This document shows, piece after piece, positions 1 to 7,667 of a stretch of 49,081 bases of DNA. The translations under genes were made by a program, and so were the position numbers. Source of the DNA: an uncultured Lachnospiraceae bacterium (GTDB taxonomy: Bacteria; Bacillota; Clostridia; Lachnospirales; Lachnospiraceae); the NCBI GenBank assembly GCA_944380065.1, contig CALWGM010000141.1:1-49081 (forward strand), written 5' to 3'. The notes under the pieces were generated by a model. It was given only the letters and a program-made list of their open reading frames with translations, was not told where the DNA came from and did no database searches. Positions within the stretch are counted from its first letter, which is position 1; every line of letters starts with the position of its first letter.

Positions 1-72
1 AGGAAAAGTGGTTGATTAAAAGGATGAATTCAAGTATGCTGATAAGAGAACTGTGGGAAGGAGCATGGCAGA

Positions 73-717
73 ATGAAAACAATTCTTTATATCAACGCCT
101 GTATGCGGGGAGAAGAGGTTTCCCGTACCGGGCGGCTGGCCCGGGCGTTCCTGGAAGCCTGCAGGAAACGGAATCCGGATCTTATGATAAAAGAACGGAA
201 TGTTCTGGATTCTGCTCTGCCGGTGCTGACGGGTGCTCTGGCAGAAAAGCGGGATCAGACGTTCCGGGAGAATCCTCATGATTCCATGTTTGATGCGGCC
301 TGGGAAATGGCCGGAGCGGATCTGATTGTGATTGCCGCGCCTTACTGGGATCTGACGTTTCCGGCGGCGCTGAAGGTGTATCTGGAGTGGTGCAGTATCC
401 TGGGAATTACCTTCCATTACACACGGGAAGGGAAACAGGAGGGATTGTGCAGGGCAGAAAAGCTGGTATACATTACCACGGCAGGCGGGATCATCGGGAA
501 TCAGAACTACGGCTATGAGTACATCAGAGGTCTGGGCGGAATGTTCGGAATTCATGACAGCGCCTGGCTTTCCGCTGAGGGACTGGATATTCAGGAAAAT
601 GATCCGGAGGAAATTATGCGGGAGGCAGAAAAGGAAGCGGCGCGTCTGGCGGATATGTATTTGAATGGAAGTACAGGAGTAAATCCGGAACAGGAGAAAA
701 CATGGCCAATATCATAG
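73..717 (+). CDS. NAD(P)H-dependent azoreductase/quinone reductase-like flavoprotein
   Basis: The 214-residue product has a flavodoxin-like fold pattern: an N-terminal beta strand (MKTILYINAC), a helix starting SRTGRLARAF in the FMN-phosphate loop position, and a central hydrophobic strand followed by APYWDLTFPAALKVYLEW, as in FMN-dependent NADH-azoreductase/NQO-type enzymes. TTAGGI near residue 135 fits the second flavin-contacting loop. Family members reduce quinones or azo compounds in the cytosol; the real substrate is unknown. The start follows an AAGGAG motif at 58-63. The 3' end overlaps the downstream methyltransferase gene by 16 nt, so translation is probably coupled. Confidence 0.8.
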   Translation: MKTILYINACMRGEEVSRTGRLARAFLEACRKRNPDLMIKERNVLDSALPVLTGALAEKRDQTFRENPHDSMFDAAWEMAGADLIVIAAPYWDLTFPAALKVYLEWCSILGITFHYTREGKQEGLCRAEKLVYITTAGGIIGNQNYGYEYIRGLGGMFGIHDSAWLSAEGLDIQENDPEEIMREAEKEAARLADMYLNGSTGVNPEQEKTWPIS

Positions 718-1559
718 AAATTACAGATCCCATGGCCCCGGAGCTGGATGTTTACGGACGGCTGAGTGAAGTGCAGCTGCTGAACCGGCATGATCCGGAG
801 CATGGGATGTTTATTGCGGAAAGCCCGAAGGTGATCGAACGGGCGCTGGACGCCGGCTGCGTGCCGGTCTCGCTGATGATGGAAGGGCGCCATGTAAAGA
901 CCCAGGGGAGGGAAGTGATCGCCCGCTGCGGCGACATCCCGGTGTATACGGCGGAATTTGATGTTTTGACAAAGGTGACCGGTTTTCCCATGGTCCGGGG
1001 GCCGCTGTGTGCCATGTACCGTCCCAGACTGCCGCTGGTGGAGGAGGTGTGCCGGGACGCGCACCGAATTGTGGTGCTGGAGAATGTGATGAATCCGACC
1101 AATGTGGGAGCGATTTTCCGTTCGGCGGCGGCGCTGGGGATGGAAGCGGTGCTTCTGACCTATGCTTGCAGCAATCCGCTGTACCGCCGGGCGATCCGGG
1201 TCAGCATGGGAACGGTATTTCAGATTCCCTGGACTTACTGGGGATCCGGGAGAAAACGGGAAAAGGTGATTACGGAGACTATGACCTGGCCGGAGGAAGG
1301 AATCCGCTATCTGCATAAGATGGGATTCCGGACGGCGGCGCTGGCCTTAAAGGAGGACTCCGTGAGCATTGATGACCCAGGATTGCTGGCAGAGGATAAG
1401 CTGGCCATCATCCTGGGAACGGAGGGAGACGGCCTGGCAGATGAGACCATTGCGGACTGTGATTATACAGTGAAGATCCCCATGGCCCACGGCGTGGACT
1501 CCCTGAATGTGGCGGCCGCCAGCGCAGTGGCCTTCTGGCAGCTGCGCGGGCGGGGATAA
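702..1559 (+). CDS. TrmH/SpoU-family RNA 2'-O-methyltransferase
   Basis: This 285-residue protein carries the SPOUT methyltransferase motifs: motif 1 in VLENVMNPTNVGAIFRSAAA (about residues 126-145), motif 2 in IILGTEGDGL, and motif 3 in IPMAHGVDSLNVAAASAV near the C terminus, which forms the knotted SAM-binding site. The family methylates ribose 2'-OH in tRNA or rRNA; the target cannot be read from sequence. The N-terminal ~100 residues (SEVQLLNRHDPEHGMFIAES) look like the substrate-binding L30e-like domain of the TrmH group. The start overlaps the preceding reductase gene. Confidence 0.88.
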   Translation: MANIIEITDPMAPELDVYGRLSEVQLLNRHDPEHGMFIAESPKVIERALDAGCVPVSLMMEGRHVKTQGREVIARCGDIPVYTAEFDVLTKVTGFPMVRGPLCAMYRPRLPLVEEVCRDAHRIVVLENVMNPTNVGAIFRSAAALGMEAVLLTYACSNPLYRRAIRVSMGTVFQIPWTYWGSGRKREKVITETMTWPEEGIRYLHKMGFRTAALALKEDSVSIDDPGLLAEDKLAIILGTEGDGLADETIADCDYTVKIPMAHGVDSLNVAAASAVAFWQLRGRG

Positions 1560-1657
1560 GCCGGGGAAATCCGGACAGAGGTTTGCCGGAAGAAACCATT
1601 CATGTGCAGTGGGGAGGATACAGCAAAAAAGGGACAGAATTGTGAGGAGGGATAAGC

Positions 1658-2299
1658 TTGAAAACGATATTGTGTTACGGAGATTCCAATACGCATGGGT
1701 TTAACCCGGCCAACGGGCTTCGCTATCCGCGCCATGTGCGGTGGCCGGGGGCGCTGGCTGACCTGCTGGGGGCGGAATATCATGTGGTGGAGGAAGGATG
1801 CAACGGAAGAACTACCGTGCATGCAGATCCCCTGGAGCCATGGAAAGACGGGAAATTTTATTTGAAGCCCTGTCTGAATACCCACAAACCCATCGACCTG
1901 GTAATTCTGATGCTGGGAAGCAATGACCTGAAAAAAATATTTCATGCGGACGCGGCGCAGGCTGCGGACGGGGCTGGGACGCTGGTGTATGAGATCCTGA
2001 AATTTACAGAACAAAAGCAGGGCTATCAGCCGCAGATCCTGCTGGTATCGCCGCCGGAGATCGGACCGGCAGTGGCGCGTTCCCATTTCCGGGGCCAGTT
2101 TGACGCCTCGGCGGTGGAGCAGTCAAAAGAGTTTGCTGCGGAGTATGCGCGGGTGGCAGCAGAAAAAGGAGTCCGTTTTTTTGACGCGGCGAAATATGCC
2201 AGAGCATCTGAGATCGACGGCCTGCATCTGATGCCGGAGGAGCACCGGAAGCTGGCAAATGCCCTGTATCATGTGATCACAGAGGAGATATTTCCATGA
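1658..2299 (+). CDS. SGNH/GDSL-family hydrolase (esterase-like)
   Basis: The 213-residue product has all four SGNH blocks: YGDSNTHG near residues 7-14 (nucleophile Ser), a Gly in block II, GSNDLK near residue 88 (block III Asn) and DGLHLMPEEHRK near the C terminus (Asp-x-x-His dyad). It most resembles the arylesterase/acyl-esterase group that acts on small esters or acylated sugars. There is no signal peptide, so it should be cytosolic. It begins with TTG, supported by a GAGGAGG site a few bases upstream. It overlaps the next gene by 4 nt. Confidence 0.85.
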   Translation: MKTILCYGDSNTHGFNPANGLRYPRHVRWPGALADLLGAEYHVVEEGCNGRTTVHADPLEPWKDGKFYLKPCLNTHKPIDLVILMLGSNDLKKIFHADAAQAADGAGTLVYEILKFTEQKQGYQPQILLVSPPEIGPAVARSHFRGQFDASAVEQSKEFAAEYARVAAEKGVRFFDAAKYARASEIDGLHLMPEEHRKLANALYHVITEEIFP

Positions 2300-3234
2300 T
2301 CATTCAGACGGGGATGCGCACGGATATCCCGGCTTTTTACGCGGAATGGTTCTGTAACCGCCTGCGGGCAGGCTCTGTCTGTGTCAGAAATCCATATCAT
2401 TTTCAGCAGGTATCCCGCTACCGTCTGTCGCCGGAGGTGGTGGATCTGATCGGATTCTGTACCAAGAACCCGGCGCCCATGCTGTCCCATATAGATCTGC
2501 TGAAGCCTTATGGGATGTACTGGTTTGTGACCATCACGCCTTATGGGAAGGAGATCGAGCCGGGCGTGCCGCCCAAAGAGCAGGTGCTGGCGGATTTCCG
2601 GCGGCTGTCAGAGATGGTGGGAAAGGATGCTGTCGCCTGGCGCTATGATCCCATTTTTATTCATGATATGTATACAGAGGAATACCATCTGCGAAGCTTT
2701 GAGCGGATGGCGCGGCAGCTGAAGGGCTATACCCATATCTGTGTGATCAGTTTTATTGATCTGTACGAAAAGGTAAAACGGAATTTTCCGGAGGCCAGGG
2801 CAGTCAGGCGGGAACAGCGGCTCCGGCTGGGAAAACGGATGATTGAGATTGCAGGGGACTGTGGGATGACGGTGCGTCCCTGCGGCGAGGGTGAGGAACT
2901 GGCGGCGTATGGAGCCGACTGCCGGGGCTGCATGACCCAGGCGGTTTATGAGGAAGCGCTGCATATGCGCCTGCGGATGCCGAAGAAACAGCATGCCCGC
3001 AGCGAGTGTGCCTGTTTCCTCAGCGGGGATATCGGGCAGTACGATACCTGCGGCCATCTCTGCCGCTATTGTTATGCCAATACCAGCGGGGAGCGTGTGC
3101 GGCAAAACCGTCTGGCTCACGATCCTGAATCACCGCTGCTGATCGGGCAGCTCCGCCCGGAAGACATGATCCACGATGTGGAACAGAAAAGCTGGCTGGA
3201 CCGGCAGATCAGCCTGTTTGACACGATTTTATAA
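2296..3234 (+). CDS. DUF1848 family protein
   Basis: This 312-residue protein matches the DUF1848 family, common in Clostridia and of unknown function. The N-terminal half contains VDLIGFCTKNPAPMLSHI and TITPYGKEIEPGVPPKEQVL, with a TIM-barrel-like look. The C-terminal part has a cysteine-rich segment (CGHLCRYCYAN) that could bind an iron-sulfur cluster or zinc, although it lacks the surrounding features of a classical radical SAM enzyme. ATGA overlap with the SGNH hydrolase gene indicates co-translation. No function is assigned. Confidence 0.85.
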   Translation: MIIQTGMRTDIPAFYAEWFCNRLRAGSVCVRNPYHFQQVSRYRLSPEVVDLIGFCTKNPAPMLSHIDLLKPYGMYWFVTITPYGKEIEPGVPPKEQVLADFRRLSEMVGKDAVAWRYDPIFIHDMYTEEYHLRSFERMARQLKGYTHICVISFIDLYEKVKRNFPEARAVRREQRLRLGKRMIEIAGDCGMTVRPCGEGEELAAYGADCRGCMTQAVYEEALHMRLRMPKKQHARSECACFLSGDIGQYDTCGHLCRYCYANTSGERVRQNRLAHDPESPLLIGQLRPEDMIHDVEQKSWLDRQISLFDTIL

Positions 3235-3251
3235 GGAAAGGAAGAGGGAAA

Positions 3252-3485
3252 ATGAAAGACTACATGAAATGGCACAAGTACAGTACAATGGTGATGATGA
3301 TCAGCGCGCTGATTGGTTTCTGCACCGGAGGAGCGAAAACGAAAAAAATCCGCGGGTGGAGCATTCTGATCGCGGGACTCAGCGCGATGGTCTGCATCTG
3401 GTCAGGACATAAGATGGTGGGAGCGAAGAAGCTGTCAGATGAAGAACCGGCGGAAGAAACGGCCGGCGCAGAGGCGGAGGCGTAA
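3252..3485 (+). CDS. Small hypothetical membrane protein
   Basis: A 77-residue protein with two predicted membrane segments: about residues 11-28 (TMVMMISALIGFCTGG) and 36-52 (SILIAGLSAMVCIWSG). A short basic loop separates them, and the C-terminal tail is Glu/Ala-rich and acidic. GGAAGAGGG sits just upstream of the ATG, 17 nt after the DUF1848 gene, suggesting operon membership. I do not recognise a family. Codon use matches its neighbours, so it is probably real. Confidence 0.6.
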   Translation: MKDYMKWHKYSTMVMMISALIGFCTGGAKTKKIRGWSILIAGLSAMVCIWSGHKMVGAKKLSDEEPAEETAGAEAEA

Positions 3486-3592
3486 AGTCTGCAGAGGAAA
3501 AGGAAGATGCTGTGCAGGCAGAAGTAATTCAGCACAGAAACGAGGCTCACAGAATTTTGAAAAGATGATTCAGACATCGGGTGGAAAAGAAT

Positions 3593-4063
3593 ATGTCGAT
3601 AGAGAATGCAAAGGAACATTTGAAAAAATATGGATTTGAAAACCGTGTACAGGAGTTTGACGTTTCCAGCGCCACGGTGGAGCTGGCGGCGCAGGCTGTG
3701 GGCGTGGAACCCTGCCGGATCGCAAAGACCCTATCCTTTCTGACAAAGGAAGGGCCGATTCTGATCGTGGCGGCAGGCGACGCGCGGATCGATAACCACA
3801 AATACAAAGAGCGTTTTCACACGAAGGCCAAAATGCTGTCGCCGGAGCAGGTGACAGAGCTGATCGGACACGCTGTAGGCGGCGTCTGCCCGTTTGGGAT
3901 CAGGGATGGCGTGCTGGTTTACCTGGATGAATCCCTGAAACGGTTCGAGACCGTGTTCCCCGCAGTCGGCAGCGCCAACAGCGCGGTGGAACTGACGATC
4001 CCGGAGCTGGAGCTGTGCTCAGAGGCAGACGGCTGGGTGGATGTGTGCAAGGATGTGGGGTAG
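3593..4063 (+). CDS. YbaK/EbsC-family aminoacyl-tRNA deacylase
   Basis: This ~156-residue protein belongs to the YbaK/ProX editing superfamily. It has the conserved Lys in RIAKTLSFL (about residue 44), a central hydrophobic core (PILIVAAGDARID) and VGGVCPFGI, the signature glycine-rich loop of YbaK (Cys-tRNAPro deacylase). The role is hydrolysis of mischarged aminoacyl-tRNA in trans in the cytosol. The frame opens with GTG at 3581; I prefer the ATG at 3593, with a GGTGG motif about 8 nt upstream. This is one of two members of the superfamily in the window; the other is fused to a carbonic anhydrase. Confidence 0.85.
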   Translation: MSIENAKEHLKKYGFENRVQEFDVSSATVELAAQAVGVEPCRIAKTLSFLTKEGPILIVAAGDARIDNHKYKERFHTKAKMLSPEQVTELIGHAVGGVCPFGIRDGVLVYLDESLKRFETVFPAVGSANSAVELTIPELELCSEADGWVDVCKDVG

Positions 4064-4111
4064 GAGACATGGATAAAATCAGATTTTTATGTTTATAATT
4101 GATTGTGCAGA

Positions 4112-4408
4112 ATGACCGCCAGGAAAACGCAGCAGATGAGTTTTTCCGGTGGTTGTTTTTGTCAGATAGAAATTGCGGCAGTGGAAGGGAAAGAGCCTGT
4201 AATAGAAGAACGTTTTGATCCGGACAGAACAATCTTAACACTGGAATTTGTTGAAAAAGAAATAGACAACAAAAACAAGCGAAGAAAACAAGCGAAGAAA
4301 ACAAGCGAAGAAAGCAAGCGAAGAAAGCAAGCGAAGAAAACAAGCGAAGAAAAAACTGATATGAAGGTGAGTACTCATATTTTGATTGGGGTAGAGAAGT
4401 GCGTTTGA
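4112..4408 (+). CDS. Doubtful short ORF containing the tandem repeat
   Basis: An open frame of about 98 residues. The first half has no recognised family (it includes SGGCFCQIEIAAVEGKEP and RFDPDRTILTLEF); the second half is Lys/Glu/Arg-rich because it reads through six 13-nt repeats, which encode a 13-residue period. No convincing ribosome binding site precedes the ATG at 4112 or the TTG at 4103. It could be a gene remnant or a spurious ORF created by the repeat, and I do not assign a function. Confidence 0.25.
   Translation: MTARKTQQMSFSGGCFCQIEIAAVEGKEPVIEERFDPDRTILTLEFVEKEIDNKNKRRKQAKKTSEESKRRKQAKKTSEEKTDMKVSTHILIGVEKCV
4276..4353 (+). repeat. Six tandem copies of a 13-nt unit
   Basis: Six uninterrupted units of CAAGCGAAGAAAR start at 4276, 4289, 4302, 4315, 4328 and 4341. 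Only the last base varies (A or G). The unit length is not a multiple of three, so the repeat cycles through frames. It lies upstream of the agrC-like gene. Copy number could vary by slipped-strand replication; the function is unknown. Confidence 0.95.
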
Positions 4409-4420
4409 GATAACATTCTT

Positions 4421-4462
4421 TATAATATATCACAAAAAGTTCATATTTATGCTATAATATAT
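4421..4462 (+). promoter_or_regulatory. Candidate promoter region of the agrCA-like operon with a LytTR-like box
   Basis: The decamer TATAATATAT occurs twice, at 4421-4430 and 4453-4462. The second copy gives a consensus -10 (TATAAT 4453-4458) about 50 nt before the kinase start. Between them AAAGTTCAT (4436-4444) fits, as I recall it, the 9-nt LytTR box consensus, at a position that would replace a poor -35. Only one clear box is present whereas direct pairs are usual, so autoregulation by the downstream regulator is a guess. Confidence 0.35.
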
Positions 4463-4507
4463 AAAGATATTATGCTGATTCAGTATAAAAAACGGGGAGC
4501 ATGGAGG

Positions 4508-5815
4508 ATGGCATTTTATATTGTAAGTTTTTGCGGATATTTTTTACTTATAAGTAACTGTATTACATTTCGAATGAAGGCTCGCTATTATTTTCTGCTG
4601 GCGGGGATGATCGGCGCTTTTATTTTTGTCGGAATACCACTGATCGGAGAGATCTCGGTGGTGTTGATGTATCTCTGCGTAATGGTTCTGCTGGCAATAT
4701 TAAAACGGGAGGATACCGTCTGGAATATTCTTTCCCTGGTGTTTGTATATGCGATTTCAGCGATTCTGGACAATGTGGTTGGCGCAATTTTCAGTATGTT
4801 TGGTATAAATCTGCAGCAGCATATGTGGCTGTATGCACTGATTGTATGGCCTGAATTTGTGCTGATCAGCCGTTTTATTTCCGGAAAGATCAGACAGATC
4901 AGACAGCGGGCGTCTGTGGTGTTCCCTCTGCGCATTACGGTTGTATTGGCGGCAAATGTAATTTTGTGTATGCTGATTTTTATCGTGCAGGTGCTGTTCG
5001 AGCGGATGGTGGGAAGTTCTTCCACTCTTCTCTGGGGGAATGTACTTTTGTTTGCTGCCTATTTTGCACTGACGTTTTTTATGGTTTACGTCTTTGTAAA
5101 AGAATACAGTAAAAATGCGGAGATGAAGGTGAAACAGCAGTCCTATGAGAACCTGCGGATTTATATGGCGCAGATCGAAGAGCTGTATCAGCAGCTTCGG
5201 GGATTTAAGCACGATTATGCGAATATCATGGCCAGCATGGCTTCCTATATCGAGACGGAGGATCTGGAGGGGCTGAAGACATACTATGAGAGGGAGATTC
5301 TGCCGGTCAGTGTGAAGATCAGCAGGGGGAATGATGCGGTAGTGAAGCTGCATAATCTGAATATTTTAGAGCTGAAGAGCCTGCTGTCCCTGAAGCTGAA
5401 CTATGCGCTGGAGCTGAACATCGAGGTGGCGCTGGAGATCACGGAGCAGATTGACCGGGTGGAGATGAAGACGCTGGATCTGGTGAGGGTCATGGGAATT
5501 TTGCTGGACAATGCGATTGAAGCCTGCCAGGAATGCGAACGGCCCGGGCTGCAGATTGCCGTGATCCGCATGGAGGAGAATGTTACATTCATTATCCGCA
5601 ATACCTACGTGCAGCATGATCTGGATTATTCCAGACTGGGGACGGCGGGCGTCAGTTCGAAGGGAGAGCAGCGCGGCATCGGCCTGTATAATATCAGGCG
5701 GATTCTGAAGGAATATGAGAATGTCTTTCTGGATACGGAGTACGGGGATGGATTCTTTACGCAGACCCTGCAGGTCTGTGAGAGCAAAGACGACAGGGAG
5801 GAAATGGAAAAGTGA
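4508..5815 (+). CDS. AgrC-like sensor histidine kinase (GHKL ATPase)
   Basis: This ~435-residue protein has an N-terminal region of about six to seven hydrophobic segments (roughly residues 1-200) like AgrC peptide sensors. A dimerisation segment carries the phospho-acceptor His at about residue 235 in RGFKHDYANI. The C-terminal GHKL ATPase has an N box (LDNAIEACQ) and a G box (QRGIGLYNIRRIL). It probably senses an extracellular cyclic peptide and phosphorylates the downstream LytTR regulator. The frame is open from ATG 4472, but ATG 4508 with GGGGAG about 8 nt upstream is the likelier start. It overlaps the regulator gene by 4 nt (GTGA). Confidence 0.88.
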   Translation: MAFYIVSFCGYFLLISNCITFRMKARYYFLLAGMIGAFIFVGIPLIGEISVVLMYLCVMVLLAILKREDTVWNILSLVFVYAISAILDNVVGAIFSMFGINLQQHMWLYALIVWPEFVLISRFISGKIRQIRQRASVVFPLRITVVLAANVILCMLIFIVQVLFERMVGSSSTLLWGNVLLFAAYFALTFFMVYVFVKEYSKNAEMKVKQQSYENLRIYMAQIEELYQQLRGFKHDYANIMASMASYIETEDLEGLKTYYEREILPVSVKISRGNDAVVKLHNLNILELKSLLSLKLNYALELNIEVALEITEQIDRVEMKTLDLVRVMGILLDNAIEACQECERPGLQIAVIRMEENVTFIIRNTYVQHDLDYSRLGTAGVSSKGEQRGIGLYNIRRILKEYENVFLDTEYGDGFFTQTLQVCESKDDREEMEK

Positions 5816-6546
5816 TCGACATATATATCTGTGAGGATATTCAGAAGCAGAGGGAGCGGATTGCTTACTACGTGGAGACCGCCATTATGATCGAGGAATA
5901 CGATATGGAGCTGAAGCTGGCGACGGATGATGCGGGTGCGTTTCTGCAGGCTGTGAAGAAATCAAAAAATACGGGCTTATATTTTCTGGATATTGACCTG
6001 GGAAGCGGGAAAAACGGGCTGGAGCTGGCGCGGGAGATCCGGGAGTATGATCCGCGGGGCTTTATCGTTTTTGTGACGTCCCACTCTGAAATGTCGTTGC
6101 TGACCTTCCAGTACAAGGTGGAAGCGCTGGACTTTATCGTCAAGGATGACCCGCAAAATATTCAGCGCCGGATCGCGGAGTGCATGGAGAAGGCGATTCA
6201 GAGATCGGAGAATATATCCCGGGGAGAGGGCAGGACGCTGACCATTGTGCGGGGCGGCCAGAGGATCACGCTGAAGCAGGATGAGATCCTGTTTTTTGAG
6301 ACTTCTGTGAACGAGCATAAGCTGATCGTTCATACCGGCCAGAAGTCCATGGAATTTTCCGGAAAAATCAGGGAAATCGAACAGGAAGCGGGAGAGGATT
6401 TTCTGCGGTGCCACAGATCTTATCTGATCAATAAGAAGAATGTAAAAGAGGTGGATTACAGCAATAAGATCATCCGCATGAAAGACGGATCGGAGTGTCC
6501 GATCGCCAGCCGGATGCTCAGCCAGGTAAAACGGCAGTTAAAATAA
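5812..6546 (+). CDS. AgrA-like LytTR-family response regulator
   Basis: The 244-residue product has a receiver domain (residues 1-~125) with acidic IYICEDIQKQ, the likely phospho-acceptor Asp60 in YFLDIDLG, and a signalling Ser/Thr/Lys region (FVTSHSEM ... FIVKDD). The C-terminal LytTR DNA-binding domain (about 140-244) has ILFFETSVNEHKLIVHT and FLRCHRSYLINKKNV, typical of AgrA/ComE proteins that bind paired GTT-containing boxes. It starts with GTG inside the stop codon of the kinase gene, so the two are co-translated. The probable targets are the divergent agrB and biosynthetic promoters nearby. Confidence 0.9.
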   Translation: MIDIYICEDIQKQRERIAYYVETAIMIEEYDMELKLATDDAGAFLQAVKKSKNTGLYFLDIDLGSGKNGLELAREIREYDPRGFIVFVTSHSEMSLLTFQYKVEALDFIVKDDPQNIQRRIAECMEKAIQRSENISRGEGRTLTIVRGGQRITLKQDEILFFETSVNEHKLIVHTGQKSMEFSGKIREIEQEAGEDFLRCHRSYLINKKNVKEVDYSNKIIRMKDGSECPIASRMLSQVKRQLK

Positions 6547-6576
6547 AAACGTGTTTTTGTGAGGAAGCGGTAAAAG

Positions 6577-6620
6577 AAGCAGCCGGTTCCGTTTGCCAGA
6601 GCAGACGGAACCGGCTGCTT
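6577..6620. terminator. Bidirectional hairpin terminator between agrA-like and agrB-like genes
   Basis: A perfect 16-bp stem: AAGCAGCCGGTTCCGT at 6577-6592 and ACGGAACCGGCTGCTT at 6605-6620, with a 12-nt loop. It lies between convergent genes ending at 6546 (+) and 6642 (-). T-rich bases flank each side (TTTGCATTT on the plus, CTTCTTTTA on the minus), consistent with use in both directions. Confidence 0.8.
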
Positions 6621-6641
6621 TGCATTTGGTATGTCGGCTGT

Positions 6642-7217
6642 TTAGTCAGCCGGTTCAGAAGATTTTTTTCTGAAAACCGGGGACAGAAAGAGCGCAGCAA
6701 ACAGCATGGCGGGAAGAATACACGAGCGGATTGGGGGGAGGAAAATTGCAGCGCAGGACAGAGTGATGGATGCGATTCGCAGTCTTCGTTTCTGCAGTCT
6801 GCTGTAGGAATCAGAAAAAGGATTTTTTGCCGTTCCTCTGGGCGTATGGGACAGAAATATGGCGTTCAGGTCAATGCACAGCAGAATCGTGACTGGCAGG
6901 GAAAAAGCAATGAACTGTGCACATTTTCCCGATCCGACAATCACTGCGGTGGTGGTAAGCAGACATTTCGCCATGCTGTTGCAGTGATAGCCTCCGGCCA
7001 GAATCCGGAAAGTGCCGAACACAGCGAATATTAGGAGGCTGGTCAGGAAACAGCGGCAAATAGCGGCGAGGATCAGGATGACAGATATGACAAAAACATT
7101 GTATGCAAACACCTGCAGTCCATAAATCAGTTGTTTCCGCCGCGCTTCTGAACACAAGGTATCTTTTGTGAGAAAATCTGTAATTTTTTCTATGGTCGAA
7201 TAAAAAATATGTTCCAT
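6642..7217 (-). CDS. AgrB-like membrane endopeptidase (accessory gene regulator B)
   Basis: This 191-residue membrane protein has the AgrB signature FRILAGGYHCNSMAKCLL, with His78 and Cys85 spaced like the catalytic His77/Cys84 of Staphylococcus aureus AgrB. Several hydrophobic segments follow (about 35-55, 58-72, 86-105, 107-125, 145-175). AgrB cleaves the C terminus of the AgrD propeptide and forms the (thio)lactone ring. It is encoded opposite to the kinase/regulator pair and divergent from the biosynthetic operon, not in the canonical agrBDCA order. An AAAGGAG site precedes the ATG. No agrD-like frame follows it on the same strand, because the next bases form the terminator hairpin. Confidence 0.9.
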   Translation of the reverse strand: MEHIFYSTIEKITDFLTKDTLCSEARRKQLIYGLQVFAYNVFVISVILILAAICRCFLTSLLIFAVFGTFRILAGGYHCNSMAKCLLTTTAVIVGSGKCAQFIAFSLPVTILLCIDLNAIFLSHTPRGTAKNPFSDSYSRLQKRRLRIASITLSCAAIFLPPIRSCILPAMLFAALFLSPVFRKKSSEPAD

Positions 7218-7251
7218 TGTGAGAAAAACTCCTTTTTCATTTTATAAAAAA

Positions 7252-7260
7252 AGTATAACA
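7252..7260 (-). promoter_or_regulatory. Extended -10 promoter for the agrB-like gene
   Basis: On the minus strand the sequence reads TGTTATACT, an extended -10 (TGn plus TATACT at 7252-7257), about 35 nt before the agrB ATG. No good -35 hexamer lies 17 nt upstream (CCTCCG), which fits an activator-assisted promoter. This is inferred from sequence only. Confidence 0.45.
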
Positions 7261-7300
7261 GAAAAGATCGGAATCGGAGGAATATTTCCCAGACGCGGAG

Positions 7301-7345
7301 AAAAAGCACGTTCAGGCCGGTTCAGATGGCGTGAACGTACTTTTT
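7301..7345. promoter_or_regulatory. Inverted repeat between divergent agrB-like and biosynthetic operon
   Basis: Arms AAAAAGCACGTTCA (7301-7314) and TGAACGTACTTTTT (7332-7345) match at 13 of 14 positions around a 17-nt spacer. Each arm contains an ACGTTCA core similar to a LytTR box, and a further GGTTCAG lies in the spacer. It could be an AgrA-type operator for both divergent promoters or a bidirectional insulating hairpin with T runs on both strands. The sequence alone does not decide. Confidence 0.5.
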
Positions 7346-7416
7346 ACCGGGGAGAGGATACGGTTGCGACATCATTTCCGCTTTTCAGGAAAAAAACGGG
7401 TTTCCGGGGATGTGCA

Positions 7417-7425
7417 TGGTAAACT
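7417..7425 (+). promoter_or_regulatory. Weak candidate -10 for the biosynthetic operon
   Basis: TGGTAAACT is an extended -10-like element (TG at 7417-7418, TAAACT at 7420-7425) about 33 nt upstream of the ATG at 7458. No -35 match is visible, so dependence on an activator such as the AgrA-like regulator would be needed. Low confidence. Confidence 0.25.
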
Positions 7426-7457
7426 TGAGTCATCAACAGACAGGAGATGAGGAAACG

Positions 7458-7667
7458 ATGGAATATGTAAGAAACTTAAAAGAAACCGGGATTGAGTTAC
7501 TGTGCAGGTTTGGGAGATTTGGTGTTGGAAAATCCATAATTGCAGGAATGTTCGAATTTGAGATCCCGAAAGAATGCCGAAGTTGCAGTGCAGATCAGTG
7601 GGACAGAGAAAAATGGAGTGAAACCGGAGGACGGGCAGATGAGACGGGAAACTATGATCTGCTGTGA
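7458..7667 (+). CDS. Candidate AgrD-like autoinducer propeptide
   Basis: A 69-residue frame with a GAGG site 5 nt before the ATG. Its layout recalls AgrD: an amphipathic N-terminal helix (about residues 1-20), then FGVGKSIIAGMF, then an acidic Pro-containing segment EFEIPKE, reminiscent of EVEVPKEL in staphylococcal AgrD. Ser26 followed by Ile-Ile-Ala-Gly could give a five-membered lactone ring. It is longer than usual (AgrD is mostly 40-50 residues): after Glu42 there is a hydrophilic tail to residue 69, and the 3' end overlaps the next gene by 29 nt. It could instead be a non-AgrD leader ORF. The call rests on pattern and on the adjacent agrB, not on a search. Confidence 0.5.
   Translation: MEYVRNLKETGIELLCRFGRFGVGKSIIAGMFEFEIPKECRSCSADQWDREKWSETGGRADETGNYDLL

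Noticed and set aside
12-281. Forward ORF overlapping the azoreductase-like gene
   Set aside because: It runs in another frame of a gene with clear flavodoxin-fold features and has no family features of its own. The first 72 bases hold only the spacer or an unidentifiable 3' gene end.
2890-3120. Radical SAM annotation for the DUF1848 protein
   Set aside because: The cysteines near its C terminus are Cys-x3-Cys-x2-Cys-like, but their position and the lack of other radical SAM motifs fit DUF1848 better.
6547-6641. agrD directly downstream of agrB on the reverse strand
   Set aside because: The stretch is taken up by a perfect 16-bp terminator hairpin and has no suitable open frame.
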